A stretch of DNA of 8,110 nt from Planctomycetaceae bacterium (lineage in GTDB: Bacteria > Planctomycetota > Planctomycetia > Planctomycetales > Planctomycetaceae): assembly GCA_003503535.1 (NCBI GenBank), contig DOCI01000089.1, forward strand, positions 42,202 to 50,311, read 5' to 3'. Under the pieces are notes generated by a model. It was given only the letters and a program-made list of their open reading frames with translations. It was not told the origin of the DNA and ran no database searches. Positions 1-7,027 of the stretch are shown here, piece after piece. The translations under genes and the position numbers were made by a program. Each line of letters begins with the position of its first letter. Within the stretch, counting starts at the first letter, position 1.

Positions 1-1495
1 ATTGCCGATGGTTTGGGATTTTGCTGAGGCTAATCCATTTGGTGAGTCCGTCGGAGATTGGACTTCCGCTATTGAGTGCGGCCAGTTAGCTCTCGCGAAT
101 GCCCAGTTTGCAAGCGGAAGCGGCTCGATCGTCAAAGAAAATGCTGCTGCACATCCTCTTCCTAATGATTCTGCACACTTTTTTTTTAGTGATCCCCCAT
201 ATTACGATGCTGTCCCTTATGCCGATCTCTCTGATTTTTTTTACGTCTGGTTCAAAAGAACCTTGGGCGACCGCATCCCAGAGTTGTTCACTGAAGAGTT
301 GACACCCAAAACCGAAGAATGCATTGTTGATGAGGTTAAAGGGAAAGACAACGCATACTTTGAAATGATGATGGGTAAGGCGATGGCAGAAGGCTGTCGC
401 GTACTGGCCCCGCAAGGAATCGGCTGCATCGTCTTCGCACACAAATCGACGGCTGGCTGGGAAGCGCAGCTTCAGGCGATGGTCGATGCCGGCTGGACGA
501 TGACTGCTTCATGGCCGATCGACACCGAAATGGGATCTCGTCTGCGGGCGATGAACTCAGCCGCCTTGGCCTCATCAGTCCATCTCGTGGTTCGTCCGCG
601 TGAGAATGAAGATGGGACAATGCGTGAGGAAACAGGCGAATGGCGTGACGTCCTTTCAGAACTCCCCAAGCGTATCCATGCATGGATGCCGCGACTCGCA
701 GCCGAAGGTGTTGTGGGTGCGGATGCGATTTTTGCCTGTCTGGGGCCTGCACTCGAAATCTTCAGCCGTTACAGTCGCGTCGAAAAAGCCAGCGGTGAAG
801 CGGTGCCACTGCGTGACTATCTCGAACAGGTATGGGCTGCCGTTTCCACTGAAGCCCTTTCGATGATTTTCAAGGATGCCGACGCGGCTGGTCTCGAACC
901 GGATGCTCGATTGACCGCCATGTGGCTCTGGACACTCGGTGCGGGTAAGGATGAAGGCGGAAATAAGAAGGATGAAGACGGGAAAGTCGTCGCCAGTACT
1001 GGATATATGCTGGAATATGATGCCGCCCGTAAGATTGCTCAAGGCCTGGGGATCCATTTAGAACAGAGTGAGACCATCGTGGAAGTCTCAGGCGATAAAG
1101 CTCGTCTGCTTCCGGCCAGCGAACGAACCCGACACCTCTTCGGCAAAGACGAACCCGCTCCCATCACCGCTCGTGGCCGTAAGAAGCCCAAGGCCAAACA
1201 ACTCGATCTGTTCAAAACACTTGATGAGTTGGAATCCGAGGCCGACAACCTTGTCGCAGGTGAACTCAAACCACAGGCGGGAGAAACCGTTCTCGATCGT
1301 GTCCACCAATCCATGATCCTGTTCGCCTCCGGCCGCGGCGAAGCCCTCAAACGATTTCTAGTCGACGACGGAGCCGGCAACGACGCCCGCTTCTGGAAGC
1401 TCGCCCAATCACTGTCCGCCCTTTACCCCAAAGAAACCGACGAAAAGAGATGGGTCGATGGAGTATTGGCACGTAAGAAAGGCTTGGGACTATGA
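1..1495 (+). CDS. DUF1156/COG1743-type adenine-specific DNA methyltransferase, 5'-truncated by the window edge
   Basis: This is the C-terminal part (about 497 residues) of a large DNA methyltransferase that would transfer a methyl group from S-adenosylmethionine to adenine in DNA. The reading frame is open from the first base. A TTG at base 2 and an ATG at base 8 are internal codons, not real starts, because the family is usually about 900-1000 residues and begins with DUF1156 and the AdoMet-binding motif, both absent here. Visible are the WDFAEANPF segment near residues 5-13, the catalytic motif IV DPPY at residues 64-67 followed by YADLSDFFYVWFKR, and the region around residues 135-200 (GCIVFAHKS...GW). 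A basic linker (GRKKPKAK, about residue 390) precedes a conserved-looking tail with FASGRGEALKRFL and the end LARKKGLGL. Its stop overlaps the next gene by ATGA, and the ATPase partner lies two genes on. Family assignment is from motif recognition. The target sequence cannot be read from this. Confidence 0.88.
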   Translation, partial: LPMVWDFAEANPFGESVGDWTSAIECGQLALANAQFASGSGSIVKENAAAHPLPNDSAHFFFSDPPYYDAVPYADLSDFFYVWFKRTLGDRIPELFTEELTPKTEECIVDEVKGKDNAYFEMMMGKAMAEGCRVLAPQGIGCIVFAHKSTAGWEAQLQAMVDAGWTMTASWPIDTEMGSRLRAMNSAALASSVHLVVRPRENEDGTMREETGEWRDVLSELPKRIHAWMPRLAAEGVVGADAIFACLGPALEIFSRYSRVEKASGEAVPLRDYLEQVWAAVSTEALSMIFKDADAAGLEPDARLTAMWLWTLGAGKDEGGNKKDEDGKVVASTGYMLEYDAARKIAQGLGIHLEQSETIVEVSGDKARLLPASERTRHLFGKDEPAPITARGRKKPKAKQLDLFKTLDELESEADNLVAGELKPQAGETVLDRVHQSMILFASGRGEALKRFLVDDGAGNDARFWKLAQSLSALYPKETDEKRWVDGVLARKKGLGL

Positions 1496-2841
1496 GTTTT
1501 GATGAATCTCAATGCACAATAACAAATCTTCAGTTTATGCATTCTCAGGGACTGGCAAATGTGCGTGCTGATTTGGACCGTGTTCTAAAAACCGCTAAAA
1601 AATCACTTCAAGCAGCAGTTTGTTTCTTCACAGAACCTGGGCGTGTCATACTTTCACGACATATAGAGGAACTGAATCATCCAAGTAGTTTCTTCATTGC
1701 AAGTGTTGTTAGTCCAACCAACTTGGATGCACTCAACAGATTGCATCAGATGGCCCCTGGCCATGTCTACATTCACCTTGGAGGAAAAACGCCTGAAGAG
1801 AAGAAGGTGGGACGTTCGTTGATGCACTCTAAGTTGTATCTTGCCGAAGATTTCGACAAATGTTGCGTTTGGGTCGGTAGTCACAATCTAACGGCGATGG
1901 CGATTGAAGGCGGAAACTTTGAGGCAGGAGTGATCTTTGATTCTCATCCTTCATCTAAAGCTATTCAAGATATAAAGTCTCACCTAGAAATATGTCGGAT
2001 AAAAGCTGAAGTATTTAACCCTAATGATATGGAACGCTATCGTGAGATCCAAAAAGGATACCTTACTGATTCCGAATGGGATGTTGAGAAAGATGTTTTG
2101 ATTATCCATGCTACGGCTGAAGTTAAGCCAAAAGACTCACCTTTCATACTTCATGCTCATCTCTTACCTGTCCAACTTGACTCCTTGTTTCGTATGGATC
2201 GTTCCGTCCGATTGTTCGTGCATCCGATGAAAAGTCTGCGAAGGGGCATTCCTGTAGATTATGGCAAAGCAGAACTATGGAATGGTGAAATCACAGCAGT
2301 TGTTCGTACGGAGCGACATCCCAATCACCAAGGTACAAGCGGTAGCTTTGCCGGAGCGGATTACGATATCGATATTCATGATTTAAACACTATCCCTCAA
2401 CTCGTGCGTAGCGGAGGATCTAGCCTCAATGCGAGAACACAAGCAGTAATGAGGTTTGATTTTCGAGGTGATTTGGGGCAAGAAGTCTATTCCACCTCTA
2501 AAAAATCGCCCATCCAGAATGTTATGGATGTGTCGAATCCTTTGGATATGCATGATGTTGACAAAGACCTAGCTAAGTATTTTACCCCAGAGTCCATCAA
2601 AAATGGCAAACTTGTATACAGCCCAGCAGTTGGGGTGCATCAAAAACTCGCCATCGAGGGGTTTGAGGAAACAATGCGATCCGTGTTACCAAAGATAACT
2701 GAGCGCGAATCACTGTTTAAAATAGAAGATTCCTATGATCTGAGTTCTGAAAATATGGTCAGGTATGATGCACGCTATTCTAAGAACGAAATCGACCCAT
2801 TTTTGTATCTGAGTAGGCACGTTATCCGCCGCAAAGATTGA
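1492..2841 (+). CDS. Phospholipase D-like protein with a single HKD motif, probable nuclease of the module
   Basis: A 449-residue protein whose N-terminal third is a PLD-superfamily fold. The HKD-type motif is visible as H112-S-K114 followed by acidic residues (E119, D120, D122) and then G129-S-H-N132-L-T, the usual HxK...GSxN arrangement. Only one convincing copy exists, so by family precedent an active site would form from two subunits. The segment AAVCFFTEP at about 41-49 is the typical first strand before the motif. Residues about 200-449 match nothing I recognise and may be a substrate- or partner-binding region. ATG at 1492 overlaps the methylase stop (ATGA), with AAAGG at 1478-1482 as a plausible ribosome site. 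It sits between methylase and ATPase, which suggests DNA cleavage or another phosphodiester reaction in defence. Base composition is low in G+C here (21 of 60 in 1981-2040, against 39 of 60 in 1321-1380 of the methylase). Nuclease activity is inferred, not shown. Confidence 0.85.
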   Translation: MSFDESQCTITNLQFMHSQGLANVRADLDRVLKTAKKSLQAAVCFFTEPGRVILSRHIEELNHPSSFFIASVVSPTNLDALNRLHQMAPGHVYIHLGGKTPEEKKVGRSLMHSKLYLAEDFDKCCVWVGSHNLTAMAIEGGNFEAGVIFDSHPSSKAIQDIKSHLEICRIKAEVFNPNDMERYREIQKGYLTDSEWDVEKDVLIIHATAEVKPKDSPFILHAHLLPVQLDSLFRMDRSVRLFVHPMKSLRRGIPVDYGKAELWNGEITAVVRTERHPNHQGTSGSFAGADYDIDIHDLNTIPQLVRSGGSSLNARTQAVMRFDFRGDLGQEVYSTSKKSPIQNVMDVSNPLDMHDVDKDLAKYFTPESIKNGKLVYSPAVGVHQKLAIEGFEETMRSVLPKITERESLFKIEDSYDLSSENMVRYDARYSKNEIDPFLYLSRHVIRRKD

Positions 2842-2850
2842 CCCCCTTTT

Positions 2851-2855
2851 GAGGA
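2851..2855 (+). promoter_or_regulatory. Ribosome binding site of the DUF499 ATPase gene
   Basis: GAGGA lies 4 nt before the ATG at 2860, in the 18-nt gap after the PLD stop. It supports that start, and the protein from there (MKLKPWYQV) looks like a natural N-terminus of the family. Confidence 0.55.
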
Positions 2856-2859
2856 ATCT

Positions 2860-5814
2860 ATGAAACTAAAACCTTGGTACCAAGTTATTACACCTCGCGA
2901 AGATTTGCGGGAGAATCGGCCGATGGACGCTTCGGAGTTTGCCGTCCATTTGGATCATATTCGGCAGAAACGTGAGAATGTGTCGCAGGATTACATCAAT
3001 CCAGTTCGTTTCTTTGAACGGACATCTCTGACGACGAGCTTGTTGGATCTGGCTTCTCAGGTCGTTCGTCGACTTTCCGGAATCCAAGTAGAGACATCAG
3101 CTGTCTTCAATATGGCTACGCAGTTCGGTGGTGGGAAAACTCACTCCCTGACAACATTGTGGCATTTGGCAACTTCAGGAGAGAAGGCGAACTCTTACAA
3201 AGGTGTCGACAAGATTCTGGCTAAGGCTCAAGTTCCTCAAGTTCCACAGGCACGACGAGCTGTTTTTGTCGGAACTGAGTTCGATGCCATTCAAGGTCGC
3301 GGAGGTGATGGAGAGCCGGTCCGTAAAACTCCCTGGGGAGAGATTGCCTGGCAACTGAACGGTCAGGAAGGGTTTGACCTCGTCGCAGAACACGATGCGA
3401 AAGGGATTGCACCAGGTGGTGACGTCTTACAGAAGTTGTTGGGAGACCAACCTGCCCTGATCCTGATCGACGAGTTGATGAACTACATTAGCCGGGCTCG
3501 TAAGCTGGAGATGCGGGATCAGTTTTTTGTCTTTCTGCAAAGCCTCTGTGAAGAAGCTCGCGCCCACAATAATGTCGTTGTCTGCGTTTCGATTCCGGCT
3601 TCGGAAGACCTGGAAATGTCACCCGAAGATGTGCGGGATTTTCAGTCGCTGAAGAAACTGCTCGATCGACTTGGCAAAGCGATCATGATGTCCGCCGATG
3701 CTGAGATCGCTGAAATCATCCGCAGAAGATTATTTGAATGGGATTTGTTTGATGTTGAGGCTGGAAAAGTCGCGACAGCCTATGCCGACTGGGCTGTGGA
3801 ACATGCTCAGGAACTGAGCGGGATTGATCCCGATACGGCTCATGCGACTTTCAAATCCTGCTATCCGTTTCATCCCTCGGTTCTGTCGGTCTTCGAGCGA
3901 AAATGGCAGAGCTTACCTCGTTTCCAACGGACACGCGGTATTTTGCGTTTACTGGCGTTGTGGGTCGCACATGCCTATCAGGACGAGCACCGTAAAGCGA
4001 TGCGTGAGCCGCTGATCACACTTGGTTCGGCTCCACTTGAAGATCCGATATTTCGATCTGCCATGTTCGAGCAACTAGGTTCCAATGAGTTGGAGGTTCC
4101 GTTGACCACGGACATCGCCGGTAAGAAGGATGCACATGCCGTACGGTTGGATCGAGAAGCCTCTGACGCGATCAAGAAAGCGAATCTGCACCGCAAAGTT
4201 GCCTCTGCCATTTTCTTTGAATCGAATGGCGGGATGAGTCAAGGAAAAGCTGTCGCAACACTTCCAGAGATTCGGGCGGCAGTCGGTAGCCCCGATCTGA
4301 ATATGGTTGATGTGGACAACGTTTTAGAGGGATTGGTGGGGAGTTGTTATTACCTCAACTGGGATCGGAATCGATATCGGTTTGGATTGTCGCCAAATCT
4401 GAATCAGATCTTAGTCACTCGTCGTGGAGCTGTTCAGCCAAAAGAGATATCGGAACGGATCAAGAAAGAGACACAAGAGTTGTTCAACAAAGGAACGAAA
4501 GCTCTTGATCGACGGTTCTTCCCGGAACGTAGTAATGACGTTCCCAACCGCCCTGTCTTGACCCTGGTTGTCATGGGGCTTGATCAGCAGGCAACAGATC
4601 GGTCTACAGAACAACTGTTAGAAACGATAGTACGGGACTGCGGAAACTCCGGCCGGACCTACAAATCTGCGCTGATTTTTGCTGTCGCCGATTCGTCTGA
4701 CGCGATCCAGGATGCCACTCGTGATGTCTTAGCATGGCAAGCGATCGAGGATGACGGCGATACATGTAAGCAGTTGGACGAAGGGCAAGAACGATTGTTG
4801 AAACGTAATCTCGGCAGAGCGAAAAGTGATCTAAAAGAGTCGATCTGGCGGTCCTACCGATATCTATATTTATTGGGGAAAGACAATAAGATCCGGCAGA
4901 TTGATTTGGGGCAGATTACATCCAGTATGGCGAACAGCATCGTCGAGTTGTACGTGAATGAGTTGAGTCGTACTGATGAGATCACCTCAGGTGTTGGTGC
5001 CAACAAACTCCTAAAATACTGGCCTCCAGCACTTACTGAATGGTCCACAAAAGGTGTCCGGGATGCGTTCTTTTCCTCACCACAGCTCCCGCGTTTACTG
5101 GATGCAGACACGATCAAGCGAACGATCGCCGATGGAGTCAGCCATGGGACCCTGGGTTATGCGATCAAAGAAAGTAGCGGTCAGTTCAAACTGATGCATT
5201 TCAATGAAAGTATGCCCGAATCTGATGTCGAGATAGCCGACGACGTGTTCATCCTCAAAGCTGAAGAAGCTCAAAAACTGCTTGAACCCCCAAGGCTTGA
5301 ACGCATCGATATTCGTCCCTCTGACGTGACACTAAAACCAGGAGAAAAAGCCTCGTTCTCAGTTAATGGTTTCGACCAATACGGCGAGACATATTCCGTT
5401 AGTGATACGAAATGGTCAGCGACCAGTGGTGAGATATCCGAAGATGGGCTTTACCAAGCGGATGAAGAAAGTACAGGCGGCTTATTCACTGTAAAAGCTG
5501 AATCGGAGGGACTGGAAAGCATTGCAGAGATTCGAGTTGTCAATCCACAAGCAACAGATCCCAATCCTGATCCTGGTGGTGGAGGTGGTTCTCAGTCTCA
5601 CAAGAAAGCTATTCGTTGGGAAGGAACTGTGCCACCGCAAAAGTGGATGAACTTCTACACGAAAGTGCTCAGTCGTTTCGCATCAACTGAAGGATTGAAG
5701 TTAAATGTCTCCTTCGAGGTTCCGGCCGAGGGCGAACAAGGACAAGCTAAAGCCGACGAAGCACGATCGGGCCTGAAAGAGTTGGGACTGGACGACGATG
5801 TTAAGTTGGGATGA
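2860..5814 (+). CDS. DUF499/COG1483-type AAA+ ATPase with Ig-like C-terminal domain
   Basis: A 984-residue cytoplasmic P-loop ATPase, the usual partner of DUF1156 methylases in defence islands. Walker A is GGGKTH at residues 90-95. Walker B is LILIDE at 200-205. A sensor-1-like strand (VVVCVSIPASE) lies at about 239-249, and an Arg-rich stretch RFQRTRG at about 354-360 could hold the arginine finger. Residues about 400-810 are the helical remainder of the family. A C-terminal tail follows: a beta-rich Ig-like segment at about 813-894 (DVTLKPGEKASFSV, later WSATSGEISEDGLY), a linker with PNPDPGGGGG at about 901-910, and a last module at about 915-984. Such Ig-like folds are mostly known from secreted proteins, yet I see no signal peptide or membrane segment. 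It probably powers DNA translocation or gates the methylase and PLD proteins; this is inference. Its stop overlaps a short downstream ATG by ATGA. Confidence 0.9.
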   Translation: MKLKPWYQVITPREDLRENRPMDASEFAVHLDHIRQKRENVSQDYINPVRFFERTSLTTSLLDLASQVVRRLSGIQVETSAVFNMATQFGGGKTHSLTTLWHLATSGEKANSYKGVDKILAKAQVPQVPQARRAVFVGTEFDAIQGRGGDGEPVRKTPWGEIAWQLNGQEGFDLVAEHDAKGIAPGGDVLQKLLGDQPALILIDELMNYISRARKLEMRDQFFVFLQSLCEEARAHNNVVVCVSIPASEDLEMSPEDVRDFQSLKKLLDRLGKAIMMSADAEIAEIIRRRLFEWDLFDVEAGKVATAYADWAVEHAQELSGIDPDTAHATFKSCYPFHPSVLSVFERKWQSLPRFQRTRGILRLLALWVAHAYQDEHRKAMREPLITLGSAPLEDPIFRSAMFEQLGSNELEVPLTTDIAGKKDAHAVRLDREASDAIKKANLHRKVASAIFFESNGGMSQGKAVATLPEIRAAVGSPDLNMVDVDNVLEGLVGSCYYLNWDRNRYRFGLSPNLNQILVTRRGAVQPKEISERIKKETQELFNKGTKALDRRFFPERSNDVPNRPVLTLVVMGLDQQATDRSTEQLLETIVRDCGNSGRTYKSALIFAVADSSDAIQDATRDVLAWQAIEDDGDTCKQLDEGQERLLKRNLGRAKSDLKESIWRSYRYLYLLGKDNKIRQIDLGQITSSMANSIVELYVNELSRTDEITSGVGANKLLKYWPPALTEWSTKGVRDAFFSSPQLPRLLDADTIKRTIADGVSHGTLGYAIKESSGQFKLMHFNESMPESDVEIADDVFILKAEEAQKLLEPPRLERIDIRPSDVTLKPGEKASFSVNGFDQYGETYSVSDTKWSATSGEISEDGLYQADEESTGGLFTVKAESEGLESIAEIRVVNPQATDPNPDPGGGGGSQSHKKAIRWEGTVPPQKWMNFYTKVLSRFASTEGLKLNVSFEVPAEGEQGQAKADEARSGLKELGLDDDVKLG

Positions 5815-5900
5815 TGGCTGAGAGAGACAACTACTCCAGCCAGAGCATAGTGGCTGAGAGATGGGCTTACCTACTGGATCAAGAAAGTTTTATTTTTTGA
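5811..5900 (+). CDS. Short ORF translationally coupled to the ATPase gene, possibly a truncated or frameshifted gene
   Basis: Two consecutive ATG codons (5811 and 5814) overlap the ATPase stop as ATGA and open a 29-codon frame (MMAERDNYSSQS..., ending ...DQESFIF). It stops at a TGA directly after a run of six T (5893-5898). The -1 frame then stays open to the TGA at 6044-6046, so one extra T in the run would give a 78-residue product. An 11-bp direct repeat (TGGCTGAGAGA at 5815 and 5851) lies in phase and encodes Ala-Glu-Arg twice. I recognise no family. It may be a small gene, the remnant of a further gene of the defence module, or chance. The ATGA overlap, as used elsewhere in this window, is the main reason to list it. 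Confidence 0.3.
   Translation: MMAERDNYSSQSIVAERWAYLLDQESFIF
5815..5861. repeat. 11-bp direct repeat, two copies 36 bp apart
   Basis: TGGCTGAGAGA occurs at 5815-5825 and 5851-5861. CAGCCA at 5837-5842 can also pair with TGGCTG at 5851-5856 (6-bp stem, 8-nt loop). The spacing is a multiple of three and in phase with the short ORF from 5811, so the repeat may be coding. It could equally be a protein-binding site ahead of the sigma operon. Confidence 0.4.
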
Positions 5901-5918
5901 AGGAATCGGTGGTTCGAT

Positions 5919-5947
5919 TTGACGCCTACTGCGAGTTTGATTTTAGC
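5919..5947 (+). promoter_or_regulatory. Weak candidate sigma-70-type promoter ahead of the sigma factor operon
   Basis: TTGACG at 5919-5924 matches five of six bases of the -35 consensus. After 17 nt comes TTTAGC (5942-5947), which matches only three of six of the -10 consensus. The position, about 50-90 nt before the possible starts of the sigma gene, is suitable. No operator or terminator separating it from the upstream genes could be recognised, so read-through from the defence genes is also possible. Confidence 0.2.
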
Positions 5948-5993
5948 GAAGGTGTACGAGATACACCGCCAACAATCAGTTTAGTCCATCATC

Positions 5994-6665
5994 ATGGGCA
6001 GAGAATCATCTCACAGTCGTTTGGGAGTGCGGGTGATAGTGTGTGAACAGTTTGACGAGGTATACGTTCGACTTCTGCTTGACGGTTCCGAAAACGAAGT
6101 GAAAGAAGGGGTCGCCTTGATTCATCTTCACCTTTGTCTTCGGGTCATGGGGTGGGTACGTAAAAAGTTTCCAAGCTTGAAGGCTGATGAGTTGGAGGAT
6201 GTCTGGTCAGATACACTTTCTGGCATTCTTCAAACACAAGTCTTCGATCCCGAAAAGCCTTTGTTCCCATGGCTGTGCACCATCGCCTACAGAAAAGCAG
6301 TTGATCGGCGCCGTCGAAAGACGTCTATGGACAAACTGGTTGAAGCCGTTGGTAGACGTCTAAAGAATACTCAAACAGGTAGTGCTTGGAAGAATCTCGA
6401 TTCGTCGGAACGTCACGAAGTGTTTGACTTGATTGCACGAGCAGTCAGCCAACTTCCAGCACGCCAACGACTTATCATGGACGTTTTTGTGAGCAACTTT
6501 CCCGACACTGAATCAATGCTTGAACTGCAACGCCTCGTGTCAGAACACACCGGAAAGCCAGAAACTCTGGCTGCCGTGAAGCGTGCGTTACAGGAAGCAA
6601 GAGCAAAGGTCAAAAAGTCGCTAAGAAATAAAGGGTACAACTTTGGAAAGCAAGGTGAGCTATGA
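5994..6665 (+). CDS. ECF-like RNA polymerase sigma-70 family factor
   Basis: Up to 223 residues, encoding a small two-domain sigma factor that would direct RNA polymerase to a special set of promoters. Region 2 spans about residues 44-108, with DELEDVWSDTLSGILQ (65-80), then FPWLCTIAYRKAVDRRRRK, the typical pattern for core binding and -10 recognition. Region 4 spans about 142-215, with AVSQLPARQRLIM (150-162) and the basic helix TLAAVKRALQEARAKVKKSL (191-210) for -35 recognition. There is no region 1.1 or 3. The start is uncertain: ATG 5994 has no ribosome site, while GTG at 6039 (protein then beginning MCEQFDEVY) follows GGGAG at 6023-6027 and would give 208 residues with a more natural N-terminus. 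The stop overlaps the next gene by ATGA, so the acidic protein is co-translated and is a natural candidate regulator. Targets are unknown; autoregulation or control of the neighbouring defence genes is possible but unproven. Confidence 0.85.
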   Translation: MGRESSHSRLGVRVIVCEQFDEVYVRLLLDGSENEVKEGVALIHLHLCLRVMGWVRKKFPSLKADELEDVWSDTLSGILQTQVFDPEKPLFPWLCTIAYRKAVDRRRRKTSMDKLVEAVGRRLKNTQTGSAWKNLDSSERHEVFDLIARAVSQLPARQRLIMDVFVSNFPDTESMLELQRLVSEHTGKPETLAAVKRALQEARAKVKKSLRNKGYNFGKQGEL

Positions 6666-7027
6666 ACAGCGAACTGAACCGTGAAGAACAGGCGCTCGAC
6701 GCACTCATTGCTGCAGCTTTCCGGCAAGAAGATTTTTGCGATCTGGATTTAGAATCGCTAAAGAAATCCGAGCGGTTTCTGACAGTCGAAGATCGTCAAG
6801 TGCTGGAAAACCTGGGAGATGATTTCGTGGATCGCGTGACAAATGGAACATGGGAATCAAAGGCAATGTCATATTCGGAGGACCCAGAGAGTGTTCACGA
6901 TGAAGAACTGGCAGCGGCCATGAATCGAGGCGACGAAGACGATATCACCGACGCGGCACGCGAGGAGATGGAGCGGAAGTTACGTGAACTCGACGACTCG
7001 GATGACGAGGGAGTCGAAGAGCAGTGA
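6662..7027 (+). CDS. Small acidic protein between sigma factor and metallopeptidase, candidate anti-sigma factor or protease substrate
   Basis: A 121-residue protein I cannot assign to a family. It begins MNSELNREEQALDALIAAAF and is strongly acidic, with clusters EDPESVHDEELA (73-84) and GDEDD (90-94) and a tail DDSDDEGVEE (111-120). Predicted helices lie at about 5-20 and 95-110 (AAREEMERKLREL). It has no signal peptide, membrane segment or Cys pairs, so it is unlike membrane-bound or zinc-binding anti-sigma factors. ATG 6662 overlaps the sigma stop (ATGA), with AAGGTG at 6652-6657 as ribosome site. Its own stop overlaps the peptidase start (GTGA). This double coupling implies fixed stoichiometry with both neighbours. 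I infer that it may hold the sigma factor, with acidic surfaces mimicking DNA, and be cut by the peptidase; nothing in the sequence proves this. Confidence 0.8.
   Translation: MNSELNREEQALDALIAAAFRQEDFCDLDLESLKKSERFLTVEDRQVLENLGDDFVDRVTNGTWESKAMSYSEDPESVHDEELAAAMNRGDEDDITDAAREEMERKLRELDDSDDEGVEEQ

Noticed and set aside
2..10. TTG at 2 or ATG at 8 as the methylase start
   Set aside because: The protein lacks its N-terminal half at this point and the frame is open to the window edge, so these are internal codons.
336..752. Long minus-strand frame opposite the methylase
   Set aside because: It is Arg/Ser/His-rich with no motif and lies antisense to a clearly conserved gene, typical of a shadow frame.
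2632..2658. Second HKD motif in the PLD protein (H383-Q-K385)
   Set aside because: There is no following Asp at the expected spacing and no GSxN, so it is not a catalytic motif.
5887..5898. T-rich stretch as a + strand terminator after the ATPase gene
   Set aside because: The only hairpin nearby (5837-5842/5851-5856) is about 30 nt upstream of the T-run and short, so it is not an intrinsic terminator.
5861..6046. Independent 61-codon + strand gene starting at ATG 5861
   Set aside because: The start has no spaced ribosome site, the product matches nothing recognised, and it overlaps the sigma gene. It is treated only as a possible continuation of the frameshifted ORF.
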